14,776 bases of DNA, from assembly GCA_950073955.1 (NCBI GenBank), contig CATMRH010000026.1, positions 1-14,776 on the forward strand, given 5' to 3'. The first letter of the stretch is position 1. Each line of letters starts with the position of its first letter. The translations under genes were made by a program, and so were the position numbers. Source of the DNA: an uncultured archaeon (GTDB lineage: Archaea; Thermoproteota; Nitrososphaeria; Nitrososphaerales; Nitrosopumilaceae). Shown here one piece after another: positions 1 through 6,324 of this stretch. The notes beneath the pieces are model-generated. The model had not been told where the DNA came from. It worked only from the letters and a program-made list of their open reading frames with translations, and did no database searches.

Positions 1-123
1 CTGTGTGTTTTCTGTAGTCTCTTTAGGTGTAGAAGACTGTGTGTTTTCTGTAGTCTCTTTAGGTGTAGAAGACTGTGTGTTTTCTGTAGTCTCTTTAGGT
101 GTAGAAGACTGTGAGTTTTCTGT
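1..123. repeat. Perfect 36-bp tandem repeat, 3 copies plus a partial copy
   Basis: Positions 1-36, 37-72 and 73-108 are identical 36-bp units, and 109-123 matches the first 15 bases of the unit with one mismatch (position 114). The unit is 12 codons long, so the repeat stays in frame with the minus-strand gene that starts at 129. There is no difference even at synonymous positions, which suggests recent expansion. The array may continue beyond the left edge. Confidence 0.95.
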
Positions 124-129
124 TGACAT
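1..129 (-). CDS. N-terminal fragment of Ser/Thr-rich tandem-repeat protein (runs off left edge)
   Basis: An ATG read on the minus strand at 129-127 opens a frame that stays open for 43 codons to the window edge. The protein begins MSTENSQ and continues with three exact copies of the 12-residue unit SSTPKETTENTQ. The leader MSTENSQ itself resembles the end of a unit. Composition is Ser, Thr, Glu, Asn and Gln with one Pro and one Lys per unit, so the segment should be disordered and hydrophilic. There is no signal peptide or membrane segment in the visible part. A TATA-like box (TTTAAATT on the minus strand, 151-158) sits about 26 bases ahead of the ATG, fitting a leaderless transcript and supporting this start. 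The family and function are not recognisable from the fragment. The rest of the gene, including any folded domain, lies outside the window. Confidence 0.72.
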   Translation of the reverse strand, partial: MSTENSQSSTPKETTENTQSSTPKETTENTQSSTPKETTENTQ

Positions 130-150
130 GGCATTCAACCATTTAAGGAT

Positions 151-158
151 AATTTAAA
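151..158 (-). promoter_or_regulatory. TATA box for the repeat-protein gene
   Basis: TTTAAATT on the minus strand is centred about 26 bases upstream of the ATG at 129, the usual archaeal TATA distance for a leaderless transcript. It lies in the 113-bp divergent spacer shared with the HEAT-repeat gene. Confidence 0.5.
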
Positions 159-207
159 TCTAAAAGAATTTTTTTCGATCTATCAGAATTTTTTGAAAAA
201 TTTGAAC

Positions 208-216
208 TATTATTAA
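208..216 (+). promoter_or_regulatory. Possible TATA box for the HEAT-repeat gene
   Basis: TATTATTAA is centred about 31 bases ahead of the TTG start at 243. The spacing is slightly long for a strictly leaderless start. The whole spacer is AT-rich, so the call is weak. Confidence 0.35.
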
Positions 217-242
217 CCAGAAAAGAGTGATTTATTCAGAAC

Positions 243-779
243 TTGGAAAATATTTTGAAAGTTTTAGAATTAGGAAGTTGTGAAGAAAAAATTAAAATTT
301 TAGAAACTTTGGATGATACAAATAATCCAGAAATTTTAGAAAAAATAATTTTAAAATTAGATGATGATGATATTCAAGTTAGAGGAGAAGCATTTAGTTC
401 GCTTGTATTAAACGAAAATAAAATTTCGAATTTCTTAATTAAAGGTTTGAATTCTGCAAGTAAAAATATCAGAGGTTTTGTATCATTAGTATTAGCAAAT
501 AGAAATGAAATAACTGCAATTCCAGAAATTATAAAACTTGCAAAAGATGAACGTTCTATGGTCAGATCATGTGCGATTGGGGCACTGGGATATCTTAAAG
601 CTCAAGAAGCTAAAGAAATTTTTCTTGAGTCTTTGCTAGATTGTAATTTAGAAGTAAGAAAAAGTGCTATTCAGGCAGTTATTGATCTAAATATCACAAT
701 TTCAGAAAAAAAAATAATGGAAATTATTACGGAAAAAGATCCTGAAATAGAAAAATTACTTTTTCAATTGAAAAAATAG
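243..779 (+). CDS. HEAT-repeat protein
   Basis: A 178-residue, wholly helical-repeat protein. Helix pairs of HEAT/PBS-lyase type can be followed from about residue 25 to 155, with the recurring patterns DxxxxVRGEAFSSL, NIRGFVSLVLANR, SMVRSCAIGALGYL and LEVRKSAIQAV at roughly 30-residue spacing. Such proteins act as protein-protein scaffolds and carry no catalytic residues; the partner cannot be told from sequence. There is no signal peptide or membrane segment, so it is probably cytoplasmic. The start is a TTG because an in-frame stop lies at 228-230 and no ATG or GTG fits between. A second TTG at 255 is possible. The gene stands alone, reads away from the repeat-protein gene, and ends directly against tRNA-Ala on the other strand. 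Confidence 0.8.
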   Translation: MENILKVLELGSCEEKIKILETLDDTNNPEILEKIILKLDDDDIQVRGEAFSSLVLNENKISNFLIKGLNSASKNIRGFVSLVLANRNEITAIPEIIKLAKDERSMVRSCAIGALGYLKAQEAKEIFLESLLDCNLEVRKSAIQAVIDLNITISEKKIMEIITEKDPEIEKLLFQLKK

Positions 780-853
780 TGGACCGGAAGGGATTTGAAC
801 CCTCGATCCGATGCATGCCATGCACCTATCCTACCGGACTAGACGACCGGCCC
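780..853 (-). tRNA. tRNA-Ala (anticodon GGC)
   Basis: A full cloverleaf folds on the minus strand. The acceptor pairs GGGCCGG with CCGGTCC, and T70 faces G3, giving the G3:U70 pair that marks tRNA-Ala. The D arm has a 3-bp stem. The anticodon arm is GGTGC/GCATC around the loop ATGGCAT, with the anticodon at 817-819. The variable loop has 5 bases, and the T arm has the loop TTCAAAT. The discriminator at 780 is A, also as expected for alanine. There is no intron and no encoded CCA. The discriminator base is adjacent to the stop codon of the convergent HEAT-repeat gene, with no spacer. Confidence 0.95.
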
Positions 854-857
854 AATA

Positions 858-871
858 ATCAGAATTCTGAT
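858..871. repeat. 14-bp perfect palindrome upstream of tRNA-Ala
   Basis: ATCAGAATTCTGAT is a perfect inverted repeat lying 5 to 18 bases upstream of the mature 5' end of tRNA-Ala. It sits in the divergent spacer between the tRNA and the FNR-like gene. It could be a regulator site, a leader hairpin or chance. Confidence 0.5.
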
Positions 872-945
872 CGAATTACATTTTTCAAATTGGTTATTAA
901 CGTTTAGCGGTCTAAGTGAAATCTAGTATAAAATTAACACAAAAG

Positions 946-953
946 ATATTTAA
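946..953 (+). promoter_or_regulatory. TATA box for the FNR-like gene
   Basis: ATATTTAA is centred about 29 bases upstream of the ATG at 979, consistent with a leaderless or nearly leaderless archaeal transcript. Confidence 0.5.
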
Positions 954-978
954 CCATAATTATCTTGATTGAATCGTT

Positions 979-1824
979 ATGGTGGTAGATAACAAAGCAA
1001 CTGTCACATATGTTCAATTACTAAAAGAGGATCTTGTAATTATTAGATTAGTTCCAAAAGATGTTCCAGTTCCAGAATTTCAAGCTGGTCAATTTATTAC
1101 ATTAGGATTGCCAAATCCTGTAGAGGGCGGAAAGATTGTTAGACGAGCGTATTCAATTGCATCTCATCCAGAAAATAAAGATTACATTGAGCTTGTAATT
1201 AGATGGGTTAGGAAACCACTACCTGGTAGATTAACTACACAGTTGTTTAATCTAAAAGAAGGAGATGAGATTCTTTGGTTAAAACCATCAGGTAAAGCAC
1301 TAATGATTAATGAAGAACTTCCAAATGGAGAAAAAGATAACAGAAGAATTATTTGTATAGGAGGAGGTACTGGTCTTGCACCATTTGTCAGTTTTGCACA
1401 GCACTTTCATGATACTGGAGACAAACGAGAGATTATAGTTTTACAGGGAGCTAGTTATGTTGATGAATTAAGTTACAAAGATTTGCTAACTTCGCTTGAA
1501 GATGACAGTATTGCTAGAGGCAAGGACGAGTGGAACTTCAAGTACAGAGCAGCAATCAGTAGACCTCAAGAATGGTTTAACAGATCATGGGGTGGTCAAA
1601 TTGGAAGGGTTGAAACATTCCTAAGACCTTTAGACGATGGAAAGTCACAACTAGAATTATTAATCGGTGAGCAAATCACCAAAGATAACACAATATTCTA
1701 TATTTGTGGTTGGCAGGGAACAATAGACGGTGCAATGGACTTTTTAAAACCAAGGGGATTTGTCACACAACAGGACAAACGTGAAGACGGAAGTTTTGAA
1801 GTTAAATACGAATCATACGGATAA
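979..1824 (+). CDS. Ferredoxin-NADP reductase-like FAD/NAD(P)-binding oxidoreductase
   Basis: A 281-residue flavoprotein of the bacterial-type FNR family, which moves electrons between reduced ferredoxin (or flavodoxin) and NADP(H). The N-terminal FAD-binding barrel spans about residues 5-105 and carries the RAYS motif (56-59) that grips FAD. The NAD(P)-binding half starts with GGGTGLAP (128-135) and includes CGWQGT (243-248), the cysteine-containing motif near the nicotinamide site. An acidic insert around 172-205 lies between the two. The length is close to bacterial Fpr enzymes (about 260). No iron-sulphur motif is present. It appears to be a single-gene unit with its own TATA box. Three ferredoxin genes at the right end of the window are plausible partners, but only by inference. 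Other reductase-family substrates cannot be ruled out. Confidence 0.82.
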   Translation: MVVDNKATVTYVQLLKEDLVIIRLVPKDVPVPEFQAGQFITLGLPNPVEGGKIVRRAYSIASHPENKDYIELVIRWVRKPLPGRLTTQLFNLKEGDEILWLKPSGKALMINEELPNGEKDNRRIICIGGGTGLAPFVSFAQHFHDTGDKREIIVLQGASYVDELSYKDLLTSLEDDSIARGKDEWNFKYRAAISRPQEWFNRSWGGQIGRVETFLRPLDDGKSQLELLIGEQITKDNTIFYICGWQGTIDGAMDFLKPRGFVTQQDKREDGSFEVKYESYG

Positions 1825-1875
1825 AAAATTTTAAAAATCAATCATTGAAATATGAGATTTATTTAGTAAATGTAA

Positions 1876-2478
1876 TTGATTACTGCACTATATCTTGCAC
1901 ATCTAAATCCAGTAACTAATGCGCATATTGAAATTATTTCAGATCTGAAAAAAGAAGCTAACATTGTCAAAGTCATGCCTGTAGTTTTCAAAGATGAAGA
2001 CAAAGAGGTTAACAGTAAAAGTTTCCCATTTAATTTTGAAACTAGAAAGAAAATGTTGATATCTGTTTTTGGAGATTCAATTCAAATTACTGATGATTAT
2101 GCATTTTTTGCTCCATTTAAAAAATATCTTCCTCCATTATTGAGACGAAGATCATGGAAGTTAAGAAAACAGATCCTTCAAGGAGTAGAAGGGGATTTTT
2201 TTTCATATACGGGTGATAAGGCTGAAGGTTACATGCTAAAAATGTACAGACTAAAACCAAAGATAGGAAAAAGAAAATCACTTTCTGCAGCATCTGTTAA
2301 AGAAAAATTGTTTGATGCTGCACTTGGAAAAGAATCTACATGGAAAGAAGATGTACCGGAAAGCGTAGCCAAAATTATAGAAGAAGATTGGAAAACAGTT
2401 GAGAAATTTGCAAATATTGAAGACATGACCAGAAGAGTTGCAGGAATGAAATTTCCTAAAGAAGGTTGGTCAAAATAA
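1876..2478 (+). CDS. Nucleotidyltransferase-fold (NMNAT/cytidylyltransferase-like) protein
   Basis: A 200-residue protein with the signature of the HxGH nucleotidyltransferase superfamily. Residues 3-17 read ALYLAHLNPVTNAH, where H9 and H17 fill the places of the two catalytic histidines, in a form that departs from the usual GxFxPxHxGH. Residues 133-144 (KRKSLSAASVKE) match the second motif, normally ISxTxxR, that binds triphosphate. The family joins NMP to a nucleotide-like substrate, as in NAD synthesis (NMN plus ATP) or CDP-alcohol formation. A basic stretch at 89-99 (LRRRSWKLRKQ) and an extended C-terminus are not part of the usual archaeal NMNAT, which is nearer 170 residues. The start is TTG: the codon before it is a stop and the beta strand begins at once. 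The exact substrate is uncertain. Confidence 0.6.
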   Translation: MITALYLAHLNPVTNAHIEIISDLKKEANIVKVMPVVFKDEDKEVNSKSFPFNFETRKKMLISVFGDSIQITDDYAFFAPFKKYLPPLLRRRSWKLRKQILQGVEGDFFSYTGDKAEGYMLKMYRLKPKIGKRKSLSAASVKEKLFDAALGKESTWKEDVPESVAKIIEEDWKTVEKFANIEDMTRRVAGMKFPKEGWSK

Positions 2479-2513
2479 ATAGAGATTAATACACTTCCAG
2501 TAAAAATTTTCAT

Positions 2514-3431
2514 ATGAAACTTCCACTTTCAAAATATGTTTGGTTTGATGGAAAATATGTTCTTACAGAAAAGGCTCAAGTTCCAATTACTACTCATGCA
2601 ATTCATTATGGAACATCAATCTTTGAGGGAATAAGGGCATATTGGAATGGAAAGAATCTTCACATATTTAGACTGGATGAGCATGTAAAGCGATTTAGGA
2701 GATCAGGACAGTTTTACAACATTTCACTTAATTTCTCTGATAAAGTCATTAGTGATGCAATTATAGGAATATGTAAAAAAAATGAGATCAAAAAATCATG
2801 TTATATTAGACCATTTTATTTTGTAGGAGATTATGGAATAAATCTACATGTAACCGAAAAGGCTCCAACAAATGTTGGAATTTTTTCATTTCTTTTTGGA
2901 GATTTATTTAACAAAAATGGAATTTCAGCAGGAGTTGTGTCTTGGAGGAAATTCTCAGGCAAGTCTACTCCCACACAAGCAAAAATGGGTGGAAACTATT
3001 TGAATTCTATTATTGCAACACAAGAAGCAAAACGAAATGGTGTTGATGAAGCAATTTTGCTTGATCATAATGGAAACGTTAGTGAAGCTCCAGGAGAAAA
3101 TATCTTTATTGTAAGAGATGAGCAATTGGCAACACCATCACTAGCGTCATCGGCACTTGAGGGAATTACTCGTGATGCAGTAATCAAAATTGCAAGAGAT
3201 TTGGATATTGATGTTGTTGAAAGAGATATTCCAAGAATGGAATTATCTATGTCTGATGAGATTTTCCTGACTGGAACAGCAGCTGAAATCACTCCCATCA
3301 TATCAATGGATTCAAAAAAGGTGGGTAATGGAAAACCAGGTGTAATAACAAAGAAGATGATGAAAGAATATACAAACATAGTGATGAACAAAAATGATAA
3401 CTATTCACATTGGTTAACTGCGGTGTATTAG
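2514..3431 (+). CDS. ilvE: Branched-chain amino acid aminotransferase
   Basis: A 305-residue PLP enzyme of fold type IV, the usual length for IlvE. It transfers the amino group between glutamate and the keto acids of Val, Leu and Ile, the last step of their synthesis. Residues 8-43 hold the family N-terminal block (WFDGK followed by HAIHYGTSIFEGIRAY). K157 in QAKMGGNYLNS matches the PLP Schiff-base lysine. The segment DHNGNVSEAPGENIFIV (around 184-200) is the PLP-phosphate and substrate region, and EGITRD and TGTAAEITPI follow as in BCATs. It is the first gene of a compact plus-strand block, and the next gene's ATG follows its stop codon with no gap. A related class IV transaminase role, such as amino-sugar or D-amino acid synthesis, is less likely given the motif match. 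Confidence 0.88.
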   Translation: MKLPLSKYVWFDGKYVLTEKAQVPITTHAIHYGTSIFEGIRAYWNGKNLHIFRLDEHVKRFRRSGQFYNISLNFSDKVISDAIIGICKKNEIKKSCYIRPFYFVGDYGINLHVTEKAPTNVGIFSFLFGDLFNKNGISAGVVSWRKFSGKSTPTQAKMGGNYLNSIIATQEAKRNGVDEAILLDHNGNVSEAPGENIFIVRDEQLATPSLASSALEGITRDAVIKIARDLDIDVVERDIPRMELSMSDEIFLTGTAAEITPIISMDSKKVGNGKPGVITKKMMKEYTNIVMNKNDNYSHWLTAVY

Positions 3432-4367
3432 ATGAAAGTTGTTCAAATCGGAACAGGGGGATGGGGAAAACATCATACTAGAATTTTATCAAAATTAGGT
3501 GTACTTTCAGCTGTTTGTGATGCAGATTCTCGAAGAAGTAAAGAATATGGTGAAAAATATTCTGTAAATCATTATGAATCATTAGATGATCTAATAAGTT
3601 CAGAAGAGTTTGATGTAGCATTTGTAGTAACACCTACATCAACTCACATGAAAATTGCAGTAAAATTGTTAGAGGCAAAAAAGCATGTTTTTGTAGAAAA
3701 ACCAATGACGTACAAATCTGAAGATGGTGAAAAACTTGTTAAACTTGCAGAAAAAAATAAAATGATTCTCACTTGTGGGTATGTTGAGAGGTTTAATCCA
3801 GTGGTAGATTTGGTAAAAAACAATGTTAAAGAAAAAAAATTTGGTGAACTAATAATGCTAGAGTTTCATCGTGGAAATAGAATGCCTCTTCACATAAAAG
3901 ATGTTGGTATAATTTATGATACTGCAGTACATGATATAGATACTGCAAATTGGTTGTTTGATGATGTGCCTCATGTGGTATTTGCAAGAGCAGGTAAAAT
4001 AAAACACGAACATGAGGATTTTGCAAGTATTATGCTTGGATACAAAGATGACAAGATTGCAGTGATTTCATCAAATTGGATTACGCCAAAAAAGGTTAGA
4101 ACATTTAGTGCAGTTTGTATTGATGCAATAATTACATCAGACTTTATTTCACAACAAGTAAAAATTGAAAAGAAGGAAGAGACCGAAAATCTGAGAATGG
4201 AAAAACTAGAGCCATTATTATTAGAAATTCAAAGTTTTCTAGGAGCAGTTGAAGGTAAAAATGAACTAGTTGTTAAATCACAAGAAGCGGTAAATGTTAC
4301 AAAGATTGCAGAAGCTGCACTTTTATCTAGTCAAAAAGGTATACCAATCTACCTAGATCTAAAATGA
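3432..4367 (+). CDS. Gfo/Idh/MocA-family dehydrogenase, probably acting on a nucleotide sugar
   Basis: A 311-residue NAD(P)-dependent oxidoreductase. The N-terminal Rossmann fold opens with VVQIGTGGWGKHH (3-15) as the dinucleotide loop. EKP at 89-91 is the family motif with the catalytic-site lysine (K90). The C-terminal half contains the alpha/beta substrate domain, with GYVERFNPVV (about 117-126) and AVHDIDTANWL resembling WlbA/WbpB-type UDP-sugar 3-dehydrogenases and related proteins. The ATG follows the ilvE stop directly, and its own stop overlaps the next ATG by 4 bp (ATGA), so the three are almost certainly co-transcribed. The hexapeptide acetyltransferase two genes later fits a role in amino-sugar formation. 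The substrate is inferred from this context and not from a decisive residue. Confidence 0.75.
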   Translation: MKVVQIGTGGWGKHHTRILSKLGVLSAVCDADSRRSKEYGEKYSVNHYESLDDLISSEEFDVAFVVTPTSTHMKIAVKLLEAKKHVFVEKPMTYKSEDGEKLVKLAEKNKMILTCGYVERFNPVVDLVKNNVKEKKFGELIMLEFHRGNRMPLHIKDVGIIYDTAVHDIDTANWLFDDVPHVVFARAGKIKHEHEDFASIMLGYKDDKIAVISSNWITPKKVRTFSAVCIDAIITSDFISQQVKIEKKEETENLRMEKLEPLLLEIQSFLGAVEGKNELVVKSQEAVNVTKIAEAALLSSQKGIPIYLDLK

Positions 4368-4633
4368 ACAAAACAATGATGGATATTTTGGCATGTCCAA
4401 TTGACAAAAATCATCCTTTAGAATTATTCGAAATTAAAGAAAAAGAAGGTATTATCTCCGAAGGAGTATTATTTTGCTCAAAATGTTCTAGATTTTATCC
4501 AATAATTGAAGAAATTCCAATATTGCTTCCTGATGAATTAAGAGATAAAAAACAAGAAATAGAATTTCTAAAAACTTACAAGGATAAGTTGCCTGAAAAA
4601 ATTATTACAAAAGCAAACCCATGGCATTTATGA
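4364..4633 (+). CDS. Trm112-like small zinc-ribbon protein
   Basis: An 89-residue protein of the Trm112/YcaR (UPF0434) family. The N-terminal block MMDILACPIDKNHPLEL is followed by a beta insert, then LFCSKCSRFYPIIEEIPILLPDELR (about 37-60), the family's most conserved stretch. In archaea and eukaryotes Trm112 is the activating partner of several methyltransferases acting on tRNA, rRNA and release factor. Only three of four possible zinc cysteines remain: C11, C38 and C41. The first pair reads CPID, with Asp14 in the place of the second cysteine, a variation known in the family. A C-terminal helix of about 25 residues follows. The ATG overlaps the preceding stop by 4 bp. Its location inside a sugar-enzyme block is odd for a methyltransferase partner, and its partner is not in the window. 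Confidence 0.75.
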   Translation: MNKTMMDILACPIDKNHPLELFEIKEKEGIISEGVLFCSKCSRFYPIIEEIPILLPDELRDKKQEIEFLKTYKDKLPEKIITKANPWHL

Positions 4634-4637
4634 AATA

Positions 4638-5114
4638 ATGGTTACAAATTTTATTTCCGAAAAAGCAAAAATTGGTCAGAATGTACAGATTTGGCATTTT
4701 TCATATGTTGGAGATGATGTAGAGATTGGAGACAATGTCAAGATTGGTTCTCTTGTACATATTGATTACAATGTAAAGATTGGAGAAAATACAAAAATAG
4801 AAGGCCAAGCATACATTTCACCACTGTCTAGAATTGGAAAAAATGTCTTCATAGGTCCAGCAGCTGTGTTGACAAATGATCCTTATCCCATGTGTGATAA
4901 AATGATAGGTATTACAATTGAAGACAATGCAATAATTGGTGCACGTGCAGTAATCAAAGCAGGAGTTACGGTAGGAAAGAATAGTGTTGTTGCAATGGGA
5001 GCAGTTGTAACAAGAGATGTTCCTGAAAACTTGGTAGTTATTGGTTCCCCAGCTACAATCAGATACACTAGAGAAGAATATGACAAGAAGCAAAGAAAGT
5101 GGAAAGAAAGTTAG
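4638..5114 (+). CDS. Left-handed beta-helix (hexapeptide) acetyltransferase, WbpD/WlbB-like
   Basis: A 158-residue transferase built from hexapeptide repeats of the [LIV]-G-x4 type. Several turns run from about residue 10 to 60 (KIGQNV, EIGDNVKIGSL, KIGENTKI), then RIGKNVFIGPAAVLTNDPYP, then IIGARAVIKAGVTVGKNSVVAMGAVVTRDVPENLVVIGSPA. The last block is typical of acetyl-CoA-dependent sugar N-acetyltransferases of the WbpD/WlbB group, which acetylate a 3-amino group on UDP-sugars. These enzymes act as trimers in the cytoplasm. The gene starts 4 bases after the Trm112-like stop and is the last of its block. Its stop overlaps the stop of the convergent membrane-protein gene by 4 bp (5111-5114). 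Acetyl or another acyl group, and the exact sugar, cannot be fixed from sequence. Confidence 0.78.
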   Translation: MVTNFISEKAKIGQNVQIWHFSYVGDDVEIGDNVKIGSLVHIDYNVKIGENTKIEGQAYISPLSRIGKNVFIGPAAVLTNDPYPMCDKMIGITIEDNAIIGARAVIKAGVTVGKNSVVAMGAVVTRDVPENLVVIGSPATIRYTREEYDKKQRKWKES

Positions 5115-5341
5115 GATTTTATCTCTTTTCTGAAAATCCAGTTTTTTAATTTAGATAAAATTAAAATCCATATTATAACTAGAATGATTGCAACTATTGC
5201 CTTAATTACAGATCCAATAAACCAATCAAGTTCACCAAATCCAGAAATAGAAAATGGTCCTAATATTGTGACAGCGATTCCGCCTCCAATAAGTATCAAA
5301 ATCCACATTCCAAACAAAAATCCAAAAAGACCAGACTTCAA
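5111..5341 (-). CDS. Small two-helix membrane protein, unknown function
   Basis: A 76-residue hydrophobic protein that I do not recognise. A first membrane segment spans about residues 5-30 (Gly- and Ile-rich) and a second about 45-66 (VIKAIVAIILVIIWILILS). A short linker holding FGELDWF lies between them. The C-terminus is basic (KLKNWIFRKEIKS), suggesting it faces the cytoplasm. The start is TTG and overlaps the stop of the preceding glycosyltransferase-family gene by 4 bp (TTGA), so the two are translationally coupled. Position suggests it may assist or sit near the membrane-bound sugar-phosphate transferase, but that is guilt by association only. It is the last gene of the GINS-MCM-Hel308 operon. 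Confidence 0.65.
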   Translation of the reverse strand: MKSGLFGFLFGMWILILIGGGIAVTILGPFSISGFGELDWFIGSVIKAIVAIILVIIWILILSKLKNWIFRKEIKS

Positions 5342-6324
5342 AGAGAAACCCCCATCATAAATGCAGTAATTATAGCCAAAATTCCTGAGAATATACCAAG
5401 TTTGAAGATTGTAAATCCAACTTGTTTTTCAGATAATGATCCTCCTGCAAGTATCAGCCTTACCAGAGTAACAGGGGCTGTCTTGTCATCAGTTGCCTTG
5501 AGTTGGAAATCATCAGTGTGCTCTACAGGCTTTCCTCGTATTTGCTTTACACTAGATAGGAACAGAAATGAGTTAAGAACAGCAGGCAATAGTGCAACTG
5601 CAGCTATGATTTCCACACCACCTACAATTGCAATTGCTCCATACATTGCACCAAAGGTTAGTGCACCAGAATCTCCAGGAAAAATCTTGCTTGGAATTTT
5701 ATGGTATTTGTAAAAAGCTAACGAAACAAATCCTAATGGCAAACTAACTATTGCAATTTCATAATTTTGTGTTATAAACAAGCATATCGATAATGAAAAA
5801 CTTGCAATCACCATAAAGCCGCTAGCAACCCCATTTAGAACATCAATAGAATTAATCGTATTACCAGTAATAGGAATCATAAGAAATATCAAAGCAAGAT
5901 AAAGTATTGGAATTTGTACTGTCCCAAATAACGGGAAGGCAAGATCTGAAGTATATGCACCAAATGCTATAATTGGAATCGCTGCAATTGCAAGTGCAAT
6001 CGGTTTAAACCATCGTTGATTATGCATTTTGAAATATTTTCTATCATCAATGTATCCAATTACAAAAGCTATAGATGTTGTAAAAAGTATGACAAGAATT
6101 TCATTTAACTGTAAAAATGTATAGAGAACAATTTCTGATGCAATAATTCCTACAATTATAGATAGTCCACCTGGTCTGGCAACTAATACATTTTCTTTTT
6201 TATTCACATCTTTGACTGTGAAATTTCTTTTTTCTAGAAATTTAATCAAGGGAGGAGTCATTAGAAATACAACAAAAAATGCAACTATACAAGAAGCTAC
6301 TGCTGGAAGTATTAATTCAATCAA
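5338..6324 (-). CDS. Polyprenyl-phosphate sugar-1-phosphate transferase (MraY/WecA/AglH family)
   Basis: A 328-residue multi-pass membrane enzyme of glycosyltransferase family 4 (PNPT). It moves a sugar-1-phosphate, usually GlcNAc-1-P or a relative, from its UDP form to dolichyl or polyprenyl phosphate, the first step in lipid-linked glycan assembly. About ten hydrophobic segments are visible. Family motifs are in order: IDD (D93, D94) on the first active-site loop, GNTINSIDVLNG (154-165; N155, N158, D161), and the Mg-binding FPGDSGALTFG (215-225; D218). The cytoplasmic loop at 265-285 (KPVEHTDDFQLKATDD) takes the place of the substrate-choosing histidine motif. Archaea lack murein, so N-glycan or surface-glycan synthesis is the likely pathway. 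The TTG start follows the Hel308 stop with no gap. Confidence 0.85.
   Translation of the reverse strand: MIELILPAVASCIVAFFVVFLMTPPLIKFLEKRNFTVKDVNKKENVLVARPGGLSIIVGIIASEIVLYTFLQLNEILVILFTTSIAFVIGYIDDRKYFKMHNQRWFKPIALAIAAIPIIAFGAYTSDLAFPLFGTVQIPILYLALIFLMIPITGNTINSIDVLNGVASGFMVIASFSLSICLFITQNYEIAIVSLPLGFVSLAFYKYHKIPSKIFPGDSGALTFGAMYGAIAIVGGVEIIAAVALLPAVLNSFLFLSSVKQIRGKPVEHTDDFQLKATDDKTAPVTLVRLILAGGSLSEKQVGFTIFKLGIFSGILAIITAFMMGVSL

Noticed and set aside
1..123. 36-bp repeats as a CRISPR array
   Set aside because: The units are directly adjacent with no spacers and form an in-frame coding repeat, so they are a coding minisatellite.
187..202. AT-only inverted repeat AATTTTT-TG-AAAAATT as a terminator
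   Set aside because: It lies in a divergent promoter spacer between two gene starts, so there is no transcript to end there. Such repeats are common by chance in very AT-rich DNA.
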